The notes: a model not told the origin generated them from the letters alone. Shown: positions 29,901-40,181, counted from the first letter of the stretch. The stretch is 64,000 nt of DNA from Alphaproteobacteria bacterium (GCA_018820275.1 JAHJOO010000017.1:17961-81960); one strand, 5' to 3'. Program-made: numbers and translations.

Positions 29901-30170
29901 CTGCCGTTCGACTGGATGGCGTCCGACACCGGCGTCGGCGTCCGCGACCTGCGCACCGCCCACGGCCTGCTCAGCTGGCATCTGAAGCGCGACGGGGCCG
30001 CCTGGACGCTCACCTTCACCGGCGCGGCCTCACCGACCGGCGGCTTCGAACTCCACTGGCCCGAAGACCAGCCCGTCCCCGCCCGCGTCCGCATCGACGG
30101 CCGCGCCGCGCAGTGGGACGGGCACGTGCTAGCGATCCCTGCCGGCGCCCGGCGGGTGGAGATGCGGTGA
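26955..30170 (+). CDS. 1071-aa secreted protein with carbohydrate-binding-like N-terminus, discoidin (F5/8 type C)-like domain and C-terminal six-hairpin glycosidase-like domain
   Basis: Signal peptide; GLNVAARAIDDDLLTFWRS..SLTLDLGYEREFGGLTLRW..YVVQASPDGREW (discoidin-like); NRSWIRDGAMMAEGLNRLG..YLDWYAPYVFEDGKVPCCVD..NDSHGEFIFLAAENYRHTRD (alpha/alpha-toroid glycosidase-like). Confidence 0.82.
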   Translation: MRVLLGVLAAFVLTTPALAQEPRVLDAFEDLSPWAADASTDVSSAVAPVDGREGRAMRLSYDFNGRSGYAFAARAIDLNVPENFEISFWARGDMRPNTLEIKFVDATGRNVHWRRIENFTAPSEWTRFTIKRRQITWAWGPDPDRTFRGAERIEFVVTAGQGGAGTLEVDQLEMRELPPEPGVPPRPLAEATSVDGLNVAARAIDDDLLTFWRSQPGADQSLTLDLGYEREFGGLTLRWADRYAASGYVVQASPDGREWRELVRVSDGDGGTDWLLTPEASARWLRIDLQRPLDQSGVVGQAGAGQRLGQAATNAYALTSVEIEPLAFGETPTKFVMAVAQENLRGLYPRGFLGEQPYWTLVGVDGGGESGLMSEDGAIELRRAGPSIEPFVVDNGRLITWADVNIDQSLRDGDLPIPTVTWTADDWTLAITSFAEGEPDRAQLYGRYVLTNTSPRPRALTLALAARPFQVNGPVQFLAIPGGVGPIEQVDWNGSTLVLNDAIRISALVMPDAVSAATFQAGADPQALVAASGARRAPGVRLVDSDASGLMAGALHYDVTLQPGESRTFGLVARLAGPTPDLPPTGAVEAVLDAAEDRVAADWRGKMDRFDLILPPQAQRIEDVAKSSLAHMLMSRQGPIIQPGTRSYNRSWIRDGAMMAEGLNRLGHAEISAAYLDWYAPYVFEDGKVPCCVDQRGSDPVPENDSHGEFIFLAAENYRHTRDRAALERVWPQVQKAIAYMDGLRATTRTAEFRTPDTRHLFGLLPPTISHEGYSDNPAYSYWDDFWGLIGYRDAAFIADVLGEAEAAARIRAAGAEFQTDLMASITATAEHHDIDWIAGAADRGDFDATSTTIGLSPGGFIDELPQTLLTNTFDKWWENFTARQENRMTWRDYTPYELRNVGALIRLGRRDEALRALDFYFADMRPVAWNGWAEVVGHHEREPRFIGDMPHAWISSDYIRSAIDLLVYERVDDGVLVLAAGLPFDWMASDTGVGVRDLRTAHGLLSWHLKRDGAAWTLTFTGAASPTGGFELHWPEDQPVPARVRIDGRAAQWDGHVLAIPAGARRVEMR

Positions 30171-30192
30171 TGCATCAAGCGGGGACAGTTCA

Positions 30193-30389
30193 CTTGTCAT
30201 CCCGGCCGAAGCGAAGCGAAGAGCCGGGACGTCCGTTCTGCTGCTCATAATCTCCCGGAAATCGCGGATGCGATTGTCCGGGAGGCGGCCAACCTTCCCC
30301 CGGACAGCCACTTCGTGTCTTCCGGGGGGCATTGCCGAATGCTCAGGGGCGTCCCGGATAATCGCTGGCGCGATTTCCGGGATGACAAG
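30193..30389. repeat. Intergenic palindromic element bounded by perfect 13-bp inverted repeat CTTGTCATCCCGG / CCGGGATGACAAG with several internal hairpins
   Basis: Read directly: 30193-30205 and 30377-30389 are exact reverse complements; internal stems CCGGAAATCGC..GCGATTGTCCGG, CCCCCGGA..TCCGGGGG, CCCGGATAATCGC..GCGATTTCCGGG. Confidence 0.85.
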
Positions 30390-30415
30390 ACCCGATAGGA
30401 TCGATGAGCACCGCG

Positions 30416-31501
<1,086 letters not shown>

Positions 31502-31538
31502 CCGTCTCCACCCACGCCGGTTTCTTCTTTGGCGTCAG

Positions 31539-31552
31539 CGTAAACGGTTACA
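31539..31552. promoter_or_regulatory. Putative LacI-family operator (minus strand TGTAACCGTTTACG)
   Basis: Matches TGTAACCGATTACA upstream of lacI at 12 of 14 positions; 38 bp upstream of the ABC ATPase start. Confidence 0.72.
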
Positions 31553-31567
31553 GGGCCGGTGCAATCC

Positions 31568-33511
31568 TCAGGCGCGCTTCGGCTTGCCCTTGAACGGCTT
31601 GCCGTCGGCCTTGGGGCGGAAGGGCTTGGCGCCCGGCTTGCCGGCCCACGGCTTCTTCTCGCCCTGCGGCTTCTCCACCCAGGGCTTCTTGCCCGCGGGC
31701 GTCGGGTCGTCCTTGGAGCGCTTCACCCATTTCGGCTTGTCGCCGGCCGGCGCGGCCGCCGCCGCGGCGGGGGGACGCGGGGTCCAGGGCTTCTTCGGCG
31801 CGTCGCCCTCGGCGCGCGGCTTGCGGAAGGGCTTGTCGGGGCGGTCGCCGGCCGGCTTGTCCCACTTGCGCAGGCTCTTCTCGCCCGGCGCCGGGGCCAC
31901 CGCGTCCTGGATGGTCACGTCCGGATCGCCGCCCTTGGCGATGGCGGCGCGGAACTTCGCCTCGGCCTCGGCGGTGATCTCGAACTTGGTCTCGCGATCG
32001 AAGATCTTGATCGAGCCCACGTCGCGCTTGGTGAGGTGACCGAGGCGGCAGATCAGCGGCAGCAGCCATTTCGGGTCGGCGTTCTTCTCGCGGCCCACAT
32101 TGATCCTGAACCAGCTCATGTCGCCGCCGCGCGCGAAGTCGACCAGCGGCCCCTCGGCCTGGCCGCGCTCGTTGCGACCGGTCGCCATCGCCCGGGCCAT
32201 GCGGGCGTCGTCCTGCACGTCTTCCGGCGGCGGCAGCTTCTCGCGGTACAGCCGGATCAGGGCGGCCGCCACCTGCTCGGGGCTCGACCGCTCCAGCAGC
32301 TTGCGGCCCATCTCCAGCGAGTCCTCGTCGGCCGGCGCGGTCAGGACCGGGTCGGTCAGCATCCGCTCCTGATCCTTGGCGCGGATCTCGTCGGCGCTGG
32401 GCGGCCCCGACCATTCCGCCTCGATATTGGCCGAGCGCAGCATCAGCTCGACCTTGCGGCGCCGCGTGTGGCTGACCATCAGCACCGAGGTGCCCTTCTT
32501 GCCCGCGCGACCGGTCCGGCCCGAACGGTGCAGCAGGGTGGCCTTGTTCACCGGGATTTCGGCGTGGATCACCAGGCCGAGGTCCGGCAGGTCCAGCCCG
32601 CGCGCCGCCACGTCGGTGGCCACGCACACCCGCGCGTGTCCGTCGCGCAGCGCCTGCAGCGCCTCGGACCGCAGCGACTGGGTCAGCTCGCCGGACAGAC
32701 CCACGACCTGGAAGCCGCGCTCGCGCAGGGACGCCGTCAGATGCTTCACCCGCTCGCGCGTGTTGGCGAACACCAGGGCGCCGGGGCTTTCGAACCAGCG
32801 CAGCACATTGACCACGCCGTGCTCGATCTCGTGCGGGGCCACGCGGATGGCCTTGTAGGCGATGTCGCCGTGCGCGACCGTCTTCGACGTCGTGTCGATG
32901 CGGAGGGCGTCGCGCTGATAGGTCTTGGCCAGCTGCGCGATCTCGCGCGCGATGGTCGCCGAGAACAGCAGGGTCCGGCGCTCGGCCGGCGCGGCGTCGA
33001 GGATGAAGGTCAGGTCTTCGGCGAAGCCCATGTCCAGCATCTCGTCGGCTTCATCCAGCACGACGGCCTTGATCTGCGACAGGTCCAGCCCGCCGCGTTC
33101 GACGTGGTCCTTCAGACGCCCCGGCGTGCCGACCACGATGCCGGCCCCGCGCTCCAGCACGCGCCGCTCGGCGCGCGGGTCCATCCCGCCGACGCAGGTG
33201 GCGATCCGCGCCCCGGCCCTGGCGTACAGCCACTCCAGCTCCTTCGACACCTGCAGCGCCAGCTCGCGCGTCGGGGCGATGATCAGGGCCTGCGGCGCGG
33301 CGTTGTCCTCGAACCGCTCGGCCTCGCCCAGCAGGGTCGTGGCCAGCGCCAGGCCGAACGCCACCGTCTTGCCCGATCCGGTCTGGGCCGAGACCAGCAG
33401 GTCGCGGCCCTCCTCGGCCTCCAGCACGGCGGACTGCACCGCGGTGGGCTCGTCATAGCCGCGCTCGGACAGGGCGCGATCAAGCGCGGGATGGCTGGCG
33501 GGGAAGGGCAT
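31568..33511 (-). CDS. DEAD/DEAH-box RNA helicase with basic, low-complexity C-terminus
   Basis: SAQTGSGKT, PTRELALQV, VLDEADEMLD, SATI, HRSGRTGRAGKKG; Lys/Pro-rich tail. Confidence 0.96.
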   Translation of the reverse strand: MPFPASHPALDRALSERGYDEPTAVQSAVLEAEEGRDLLVSAQTGSGKTVAFGLALATTLLGEAERFEDNAAPQALIIAPTRELALQVSKELEWLYARAGARIATCVGGMDPRAERRVLERGAGIVVGTPGRLKDHVERGGLDLSQIKAVVLDEADEMLDMGFAEDLTFILDAAPAERRTLLFSATIAREIAQLAKTYQRDALRIDTTSKTVAHGDIAYKAIRVAPHEIEHGVVNVLRWFESPGALVFANTRERVKHLTASLRERGFQVVGLSGELTQSLRSEALQALRDGHARVCVATDVAARGLDLPDLGLVIHAEIPVNKATLLHRSGRTGRAGKKGTSVLMVSHTRRRKVELMLRSANIEAEWSGPPSADEIRAKDQERMLTDPVLTAPADEDSLEMGRKLLERSSPEQVAAALIRLYREKLPPPEDVQDDARMARAMATGRNERGQAEGPLVDFARGGDMSWFRINVGREKNADPKWLLPLICRLGHLTKRDVGSIKIFDRETKFEITAEAEAKFRAAIAKGGDPDVTIQDAVAPAPGEKSLRKWDKPAGDRPDKPFRKPRAEGDAPKKPWTPRPPAAAAAAPAGDKPKWVKRSKDDPTPAGKKPWVEKPQGEKKPWAGKPGAKPFRPKADGKPFKGKPKRA

Positions 33512-33599
33512 GTCGGGTCGGTCCAATAGCACGGTCAGCGCGCGAACGGTCTGCGCGGGATCGGCGGACGGCGGCCTGTAGGGTGAGATAACGGCGAAA

Positions 33600-33674
33600 T
33601 GGTGGATGCGACAGGGATTGAACCTGTGACCCCCTCGGTGTGAACGAGGTGCTCTCCCGCTGAGCTACGCATCC
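33600..33674 (-). tRNA. tRNA-Val (CAC), CCA encoded
   Basis: Minus strand GGATGCGTAGCTCAGCGGGAGAGCACCTCGTTCACACCGAGGGGGTCACAGGTTCAATCCCTGTCGCATCCACCA folds as full cloverleaf; anticodon loop TTCACAC. Confidence 0.97.
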
Positions 33675-33682
33675 GGGCCGTT

Positions 33683-34405
33683 TCAGGAGGCGGGGACATA
33701 GCCCGGTGAAATCGGCGAGGCAAGTCTCGCCGCGACGATCCCGTCCACCGCCGCCTCCAGCTCCCCGTACCCGTCGATCAGCGCATCGCCGCCCAGGTCG
33801 CGCGCCGGGATCTCGGTATAGCCGAAGCTGGTCATGATCACCGGCACGCCCGTGGCGCGCGCGGCGGAAACGTCAGTGATCGAATCGCCGACCATGATGG
33901 CGCGGGCCGGATCGCCGCCGGCCTTCAGCACCGTCTCGCGGATGTGCGCCGCGTCGGGCTTGCGCGCCGACACCGCGTCGGCCCCGCAGATGGCCGCGAA
34001 CCGGTCGGTCAGTCCCAGCTTCCCGAACAGCGCCAGCGACAGGTGCGTCGGCTTGTTGGTCGCCACGCACAGCACCGCCCCGCGCGCCGCCAGCCGCTCC
34101 AGCGCGTCCTCGACGCCCGGATAGACGTGGCTGTGGTCGCAGATGTGGGCCAGATAGTCCTCGAGGAAGGCGGCCAGCAGCGCCGGTTGCGCCGCTTCGT
34201 CCCAGTCCGCCCCCGCCTCGCGGAACCCGTCCTTCAGCAGGGCCACCGCCCCGTGTCCGACCAGATGCCGCGCCGCCGAGATCGGTCGGGGCGGCAAGCC
34301 CCGCAGCGCCAGCAGCCGGTTCAGCGTGCCGATCAGGTCGGGCGCGGTCTCCATCAGGGTGCCGTCGAGGTCGAAGGCGATCGTCCAGCCGGTCAGGTCT
34401 TTCAT
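33683..34405 (-). CDS. gph: Phosphoglycolate phosphatase (HAD superfamily)
   Basis: [47 protein letters not shown]. Confidence 0.92.
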   Translation of the reverse strand: MKDLTGWTIAFDLDGTLMETAPDLIGTLNRLLALRGLPPRPISAARHLVGHGAVALLKDGFREAGADWDEAAQPALLAAFLEDYLAHICDHSHVYPGVEDALERLAARGAVLCVATNKPTHLSLALFGKLGLTDRFAAICGADAVSARKPDAAHIRETVLKAGGDPARAIMVGDSITDVSAARATGVPVIMTSFGYTEIPARDLGGDALIDGYGELEAAVDGIVAARLASPISPGYVPAS

Positions 34406-34470
34406 GCGCCCGGTTCTATTTGAGTCCGCGCCGCCGTAAAACGCGGCAAGTCGCCGAATCCGGAGCCCGC

Positions 34471-35808
34471 ATGACCCGTCGCGCCGCCATCATCCTCGCC
34501 GCCGGCCAGGGCACCCGGATGAAGTCCGGCCTGCCCAAGGTGCTGCACCCCGTCGGCGGCCGCGCCATGCTGGACCACGCCATCGACGCCGCCGAGGGTC
34601 TGGGCTGCGAGCGGGTCATCGTGGTGGTCGGCAATCACTCCCCGGAAGTGCGCGCCCACGTCGAGAAGCGCCTCGGCGCCGCCGCCGTCGCCGTCCAGGA
34701 CCCGCCCCTGGGCACGGGCCACGCCGTGCTCGCCGCGCGCGACCTGATGGCCGACTTCGACGGCCAGGTGATCGTCACCTATGGCGACGTGCCCCTGCTG
34801 AAGGCCGCCGACATCGCCCCCGCCTTCGGCGACGCCCTGACCGTGATCGGCTTCGAGGCGCGCGACGCCACCGGCTACGGCCGCCTGCTGATCGACGCCG
34901 ACGGCGGGCTTGAGGCCATCGTCGAGCACAAGGAGGCGTCGCCCGACCAGCTGCGCGTTACCGCCTGCAACTCCGGCGTCATGGCCGCGCCGTCCCGCCT
35001 GCTGTTCGACCTGCTGGCCGAGGTCCGCAACGACAACGCCAAGGGCGAATACTATCTGACCGACGTCGTCGCCCTGGCCCGCGCCCGCGGCGAACCGGCC
35101 CGCGCCGTCTTCGCCGGCGAGGACGCCGTCATGGGCGTCAACGCCCAGGGCGAACTGGCCCAGGCCGAGGCCCTGTTCCAGAAGGTGCGCCGCGAGGAGC
35201 TGCTGGCCTCGGGCGTGCGCATGCCCGCCCCCGACACCGTCTTCGTCAGCTGGGACACGGTCGTCGAGCCCGGGGCGGTGGTCGAGCCCTACGTCGTCTT
35301 CGGCCCGGGCGCCGTCGTGCGGGCCGGCGCGAAAATCCGCGCGTTCAGTCACGTCGAGGGTGCAGACGTCGGCCCGGGCGCCGAGGTCGGCCCCTATGCC
35401 CGCCTGCGCCCCGGCGCCAGGCTGGGCGAGAAGGCCAGAGTCGGCAATTTCGTCGAGGTGAAGAACGTCACCATGGGCGCGGGCGCCAAGGCCAACCACC
35501 TGGCCTATCTGGGCGACGGCGTGGTCGGGGCGGGCGCCAACATCGGCGCGGGCACCATCTTCTGCAACTACGACGGCTTCTTCAAACACCGCACAGAGGT
35601 GGGGCAGGGGGCCTTCGTCGGCTCCAACAGCTCGCTGGTCGCGCCCGTCACCATCGGCGCGGGCGCCATGGTCGGTTCGGGCTCGGTCGTCACCTCGGAC
35701 GTCGCGCCCGGCGACCTCGCCCTGGCCCGGGCGCCGCAGACCGCCAAGGCCGGCTGGGCGGCCCGCTTTATGGACACGATGCGGGCGAAGAAGGCGGTGA
35801 AGGCATGA
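34471..35808 (+). CDS. glmU: Bifunctional UDP-GlcNAc pyrophosphorylase / GlcN-1-P acetyltransferase
   Basis: [31 protein letters not shown]-terminal hexapeptide repeats with [28 protein letters not shown]. Confidence 0.97.
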   Translation: MTRRAAIILAAGQGTRMKSGLPKVLHPVGGRAMLDHAIDAAEGLGCERVIVVVGNHSPEVRAHVEKRLGAAAVAVQDPPLGTGHAVLAARDLMADFDGQVIVTYGDVPLLKAADIAPAFGDALTVIGFEARDATGYGRLLIDADGGLEAIVEHKEASPDQLRVTACNSGVMAAPSRLLFDLLAEVRNDNAKGEYYLTDVVALARARGEPARAVFAGEDAVMGVNAQGELAQAEALFQKVRREELLASGVRMPAPDTVFVSWDTVVEPGAVVEPYVVFGPGAVVRAGAKIRAFSHVEGADVGPGAEVGPYARLRPGARLGEKARVGNFVEVKNVTMGAGAKANHLAYLGDGVVGAGANIGAGTIFCNYDGFFKHRTEVGQGAFVGSNSSLVAPVTIGAGAMVGSGSVVTSDVAPGDLALARAPQTAKAGWAARFMDTMRAKKAVKA

Positions 35809-36491
35809 GCGCGGACGACCAGAAGAGACTCGCCGGCGAGGCCGCCGCCCTGCGCGTGGAGGCGGGCATGACGGTCGGCCTCGGCACCGGCTCCACGGCC
35901 GCCTGGTTCGTCCGGGCCCTGGCCGCGCGCAACCTGCCCGACCTGCGCTGCGTCCCGACGTCGGAGGCCACCGCCGACCTCGCCCGCGAGCTCGGCCTGC
36001 CGCTGGTCACGCTGGAGGACGTCTCGCGCCTCGACCTGACTGTCGACGGCGCCGACGAGATCGGCCCCGGCCTGGCCCTGATCAAGGGCGGCGGCGCGGC
36101 CCTGCTGCGCGAGAAGCTGGTGTGGGAGGCGTCCGCCCGCTGCCTCGTCATCGCCGACGCCGCCAAGGTCGTGCCCCACCTCGGGGCCTTCCCCCTGCCG
36201 ATCGAGGTCGTCGCCTTCGGCCACAAGACCACGGGGAACCGCATCGCCGACGTCCTGATCGACCACGACGTCCCCGTCCCCGCCCGCGTCCGCACCGCCG
36301 AGCGGGGGCAGGTGCGCACCGACGGGGGCAACCTGATCTATGACGCCAGATGCGGCGTCATCCACGATCCCGCCCGCCTCGCCGACGACCTGAAGCTGGT
36401 CACCGGCGTGGTCGAGCACGGCCTGTTCCTCGACCTCGCGGACGAGGCCATCATCGGCACGGACGCGGGCGTCGAGACGCTGCACCCCTGA
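35805..36491 (+). CDS. rpiA: Ribose-5-phosphate isomerase A
   Basis: [43 protein letters not shown]; 4-nt overlap with glmU. Confidence 0.97.
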   Translation: MSADDQKRLAGEAAALRVEAGMTVGLGTGSTAAWFVRALAARNLPDLRCVPTSEATADLARELGLPLVTLEDVSRLDLTVDGADEIGPGLALIKGGGAALLREKLVWEASARCLVIADAAKVVPHLGAFPLPIEVVAFGHKTTGNRIADVLIDHDVPVPARVRTAERGQVRTDGGNLIYDARCGVIHDPARLADDLKLVTGVVEHGLFLDLADEAIIGTDAGVETLHP

Positions 36492-36499
36492 GGTCGCCT

Positions 36500-36590
36500 C
36501 CCTTCCTTCCCCGCTTGCCGGGGTAGAGGGAGATCGCATGCGATCAACCGATCTGGCTCGCGGAGCGAGACGGATGGGGTGGCTGTGTCA
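36500..36590. repeat. Intergenic REP-like element containing CTCGCGGAGCGAGACGGATGGGG
   Basis: Shares CTCGC(A/G)GAGCGAGACGGATGGGG with the reverse complement of the 52.2-kb element; plus CTTCCCCGCTTGCCGGGG hairpin half. Confidence 0.65.
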
Positions 36591-36599
36591 TCACGCTGA

Positions 36600-37517
36600 C
36601 TAGCCCACATGTCCGGCGGCGCGACGAAGGCGGTCGAAGATGGCCTCGCCCAGTCCCTCGCGCGGGATCGGGGCCACGACGATGGCCGCAGGCCGCTCCC
36701 GATCGGCCTCCCGCAGCCGGCGGAACAGGTTCGCCGCAGCTTCGCGCAGGTCGCCCGTCGGGCTCAGGCTCCAGCGCGGCTCGCCCACGCCCGGGCCGAA
36801 GCCGAGCAGGATCTCGCCTGGCCGGACATCGGTCGTTTCGATCCGGACCGGGGCATCGGGGGCATAGTGCAGCGCCAGTCGACCCGGGGAGCGGTGTCCG
36901 TCATCGCTGCCCGCCAGCGGTCCGACCACGGCCTCGATCTGCGCCCGCGTAACGGCCCCCGGCCGCAACAGGGCGACCCGGCCGTCCAGCACCGAGACGA
37001 CGGTGCTCTCCAGCCCCACGGCGCAGGGCCCGCCGTCCAGCGCCTCGGCGACGGCGTGACCCGTCTCCTCAAGGGCGTCGGCGAAGGTGGTGGGGCTGGG
37101 CCGGCCCGAGCGGTTGGCCGAGGGCGCCACGACGGCCCCGCCGAAGGCCGCGATCACGGCGCGCGCGGTCGCGTGTCCGGGGACGCGCACCGCGACGCTG
37201 TCCAGCCCGGCCCGGGCCAGGTCGCACACGCCCCCGCCCTCGCGCGCCGGGGCCACGAGCGTCAGGGGGCCGGGCCAGAAGGCCTCGGCCAGCCTCCGCG
37301 CCACCGGGCCGAAGACGGCCACCCGCTCCGCCTGTCCGACGTCGGCGACGTGGGCGATCAGGGGATTGAAACGCGGTCGGCCCTTGGCCTCGAACACCCG
37401 CGCCACGGCCTCCGGGGTCGCCGCGTCGGCGCCCAGACCATAGACGGTCTCGGTCGGCAGAAGGATCAGCTCGCCCGCCGCCAGCGCGGCCGCGGCCCGC
37501 GCCACGGCGTCCGTCAT
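36600..37517 (-). CDS. L-threonylcarbamoyladenylate synthase (Sua5/YrdC/TsaC family)
   Basis: GELILLPTETVYGLGADAATPEAVARVFEAKGRPRFNPLIAHV; C-terminal Sua5-like region. Confidence 0.95.
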   Translation of the reverse strand: MTDAVARAAAALAAGELILLPTETVYGLGADAATPEAVARVFEAKGRPRFNPLIAHVADVGQAERVAVFGPVARRLAEAFWPGPLTLVAPAREGGGVCDLARAGLDSVAVRVPGHATARAVIAAFGGAVVAPSANRSGRPSPTTFADALEETGHAVAEALDGGPCAVGLESTVVSVLDGRVALLRPGAVTRAQIEAVVGPLAGSDDGHRSPGRLALHYAPDAPVRIETTDVRPGEILLGFGPGVGEPRWSLSPTGDLREAAANLFRRLREADRERPAAIVVAPIPREGLGEAIFDRLRRAAGHVG

Positions 37518-38065
37518 GGGCGGCGCGGGATCGCCGGGATCATCCGGTGCAGCACGTCGTCGCGATCCCCGAAGTGATGCTTCAGGGCCCCCGCCACGTG
37601 CAGGAACAGCAGGACGTACAGAAGTTTGGGCAGGGCCTCGTGCACGTCCATCAGCGTCCCCGCCAGTTCGCGCCCCCCGCCGATCGGCAGCAGGGGAAAG
37701 TCGAACAGGCCGTACCATTCGAAGCCGCGCCCGGCCGCGGACCCGGCCAGCCAGCCGGTCAGGGGCAGGGCCAGCAGCAGGACGTAGAACAGCACGTGCG
37801 TCGTCCGCGCCGCGATCCTCTGCCAGCGCGGCGTCGTCGCCGGCAGGGCGAGGGCCGGATTGGCCGCGCGCCAGCCCAGACGCGCGAGGGTCAGGATCAG
37901 GATCGTCACCCCGCCCGACTTGTGCAGCATCATCCACAGGCCGCGTTCCGGCCCGCTGACGGATTCGGCGACGGTGATCAGCCCGATCTGGCCGAGCACC
38001 AGAAGGGCCGTGACCCAGTGCAGGGTCAGGGACACGGTCGAATAGCGATGGCGGGGTTCGCCCAT
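37514..38065 (-). CDS. Cytochrome b561-type membrane protein
   Basis: HRYSTVSLTLHWVTALLVLGQIGL, LHKSGGVTILILTLARLGWR, four TM segments with His residues. Confidence 0.9.
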   Translation of the reverse strand: MGEPRHRYSTVSLTLHWVTALLVLGQIGLITVAESVSGPERGLWMMLHKSGGVTILILTLARLGWRAANPALALPATTPRWQRIAARTTHVLFYVLLLALPLTGWLAGSAAGRGFEWYGLFDFPLLPIGGGRELAGTLMDVHEALPKLLYVLLFLHVAGALKHHFGDRDDVLHRMIPAIPRRP

Positions 38066-38152
38066 GGGTCTTCCCTTCCGCTGCGGCACAGGGTCACCTT
38101 GGGCCATGCGCCGCACTTCGCCAAGACGCGTGACCGGCTGGAGGAACTGCCC

Positions 38153-39937
38153 ATGACCTATCGCGCGCCCGTCCGCGACCTGATCTTCACGCTGAAGGCC
38201 GTCGCCGGCGTCGACCGCGTCGCCGCCACGGGCGCCTTTCCGGATTTCGACGACGACCTGATGCGCGCCGTGCTGGAGGCGGCGGGCGACTTCTCCGCCA
38301 ACGTCCTCGCGCCCCTGAACTGGCCCGGCGATCAGGCCGGGGCCTCATACGCCAACGGCGCGGTGACCGCCGCGCCGGGCTTCGCCGACGCCTATCGCCA
38401 GTTCGCCGAGGGCGGCTGGACCGGGCTCGGCGCGCCCCCTGAGCACGGCGGCCAGGGCCTGCCCAAGGCGCTGGAACTGGCCGCCTACGAGACCGTCCAC
38501 GCCGCCAACATGGCCTTCGGCCTGTGCCCCATGCTGTCGCTGGCCGCCGTCGAGGCCCTCGAGGCCCACGGCACGGACCGCCAGAAGGCCACCTGGCTGC
38601 CGAAACTGGTGTCCGGCGAATGGACCGGCGCCATGGTCCTGACCGAGCCGCATGCGGGCACGGACCTCGGGGCCCTGACCTCGACCGCCGTGCCCAACGG
38701 CGACGGGACCTACGCCCTCACCGGCCAGAAGATCTTCATCACCTGGGGCGACCATGACGTCACCGACAACATCGTCCACATGGTGCTGGCGCGACTGCCC
38801 GACGCGCCCCCGGGGCCCAAGGGGATCAGCCTGTTCCTCGCCCCCAAATACCTGCTGAAGCCGGACGGCAGCCTCGGCGCGCGCAACGCCTTCCGCCCGG
38901 TGGGCGTGGAGCACAAGCTGGGCATCCACGCCTCGCCGACCTGCGTCATGAGCTATGAGGGCGCGACGGCCGAGCTGGTCGGCAAGCCGAATGAGGGCCT
39001 GTCGCACATGTTCGTCATGATGAACGCCGCGCGGCTGGCCGTCGGCGTCGAGGGGGTCGGCATCGCCGAGCGCGCCTATCAGGGCGCTCTCGCCTACGCC
39101 CTGGATCGTCGCCAGGGCCGCAGCGCGCTCACCGGCGCGCCGAACGCCCTGATCGCGGATCATCCCGACGTGCGCCGCATGCTCTCGGTGATGAAGGCGA
39201 AGATCGCGGCCGCGCGGGCCATCTGCCTGTCCTGCGGGGTCGCCGCCGACCTCGCGCGCCACGCCCCGACGGTCGAGGAACGCGTCGCCTGGAAGGGTCG
39301 CGAGGACCTGCTGACCCCGATCGCCAAGGCCTGGTCGACCGATGTCGGCTGCGAGGTCGCCTCGATGGGCGTGCAGATCCACGGCGGCATGGGCTTCATC
39401 GAGGAGACGGGGGCCGCCCAGCATTATCGCGACGCCCGCATCGCTCCGATCTACGAGGGCACCAACGGCATCCAGGCCATGGACCTCGTCGGCCGCAAAC
39501 TGTCGCAGGACGGCGGAGACGCCGCCCGGGCGATCCTGGCCGAGATGAAGTCCGACCTCGTCCGCCTGCCGCGCCTCTATTCGGGCAAGCCCCTGGAGCG
39601 TCTCCAGGACGCGGTCGAGGCGGCCGAGGACGCCACCCTCTGGCTGCTGGACGCGAAGGCCGATCCCGCCCGCGCCGCCGATGTCCTCGCCGGGGCGGAT
39701 GCCTATCTGAAGCTGATGGGCGACGTGATCGGTGGCTGGCTGCTGGCCCGCGGCGCCATGGAGGCGCGCGCCGAACTGGACTCCGGCCAGGGCGATCCCG
39801 TCTTCCTCGAGGGCCGCATCGCCCTCTACGAGGTCTACGCCGCCAACGTGCTCGGCCACGCCTCCAGCCGGTTGGCCGCCGTCGGACAGGGCGCCGCCCT
39901 GCTTCAGCGCATGTCGGCCGAGGTGCTCGCCGGCTGA
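38153..39937 (+). CDS. Acyl-CoA dehydrogenase family protein
   Basis: MVLTEPHAGTDLGALTSTAVPNGDGTYALTGQKIFITWG, GMGFIEETGAAQHYRDARIAPIYEGTNGIQAMDLVGRKL. Confidence 0.95.
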   Translation: MTYRAPVRDLIFTLKAVAGVDRVAATGAFPDFDDDLMRAVLEAAGDFSANVLAPLNWPGDQAGASYANGAVTAAPGFADAYRQFAEGGWTGLGAPPEHGGQGLPKALELAAYETVHAANMAFGLCPMLSLAAVEALEAHGTDRQKATWLPKLVSGEWTGAMVLTEPHAGTDLGALTSTAVPNGDGTYALTGQKIFITWGDHDVTDNIVHMVLARLPDAPPGPKGISLFLAPKYLLKPDGSLGARNAFRPVGVEHKLGIHASPTCVMSYEGATAELVGKPNEGLSHMFVMMNAARLAVGVEGVGIAERAYQGALAYALDRRQGRSALTGAPNALIADHPDVRRMLSVMKAKIAAARAICLSCGVAADLARHAPTVEERVAWKGREDLLTPIAKAWSTDVGCEVASMGVQIHGGMGFIEETGAAQHYRDARIAPIYEGTNGIQAMDLVGRKLSQDGGDAARAILAEMKSDLVRLPRLYSGKPLERLQDAVEAAEDATLWLLDAKADPARAADVLAGADAYLKLMGDVIGGWLLARGAMEARAELDSGQGDPVFLEGRIALYEVYAANVLGHASSRLAAVGQGAALLQRMSAEVLAG

Positions 39938-40101
39938 CCGGCCAGCGGCAGCTCGATCACGAACCGCGCACCCCCCGCGGCACCGTCCTCCAGCCGCGCC
40001 GCGCCGCCCGCCTGCTGCGCCATTCCGGCCACCTGCGCCAGCCCCAGCCCGGTGCCGACGCCGGCGGGCTTGGTCGGCGCGGCGGTTCCGGTGCCGCGTC
40101 G
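39904..40101 (-). pseudogene. C-terminal remnant of a histidine kinase (HATPase_c G2 box to stop)
   Basis: Minus strand reads ...TGTAAPTKPAGVGTGLGLAQVAGMAQQAGGAARLEDGAAGGARFVIELPLAGQPASTSADMR*, with an in-frame stop just upstream and no kinase body. Confidence 0.75.
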
Positions 40102-40181
40102 TCAGGAATCGGGAGGATTCCCCGCTCGACGGCCCGCGCCGCTTCGGCGATGCTTCGCCATCGCCTTGGAGGGACGACCAC

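Noticed and set aside
26895-29981. 1028-aa minus-strand ORF antisense to the 1071-aa protein
   Set aside because: GC-driven antisense ORF; composition and lack of motifs argue against coding.
33600-33674. tRNA-Val gene as an integrative element attachment site
   Set aside because: Flanking genes are ordinary (helicase, gph); no integrase or duplicated tRNA 3' end seen nearby.
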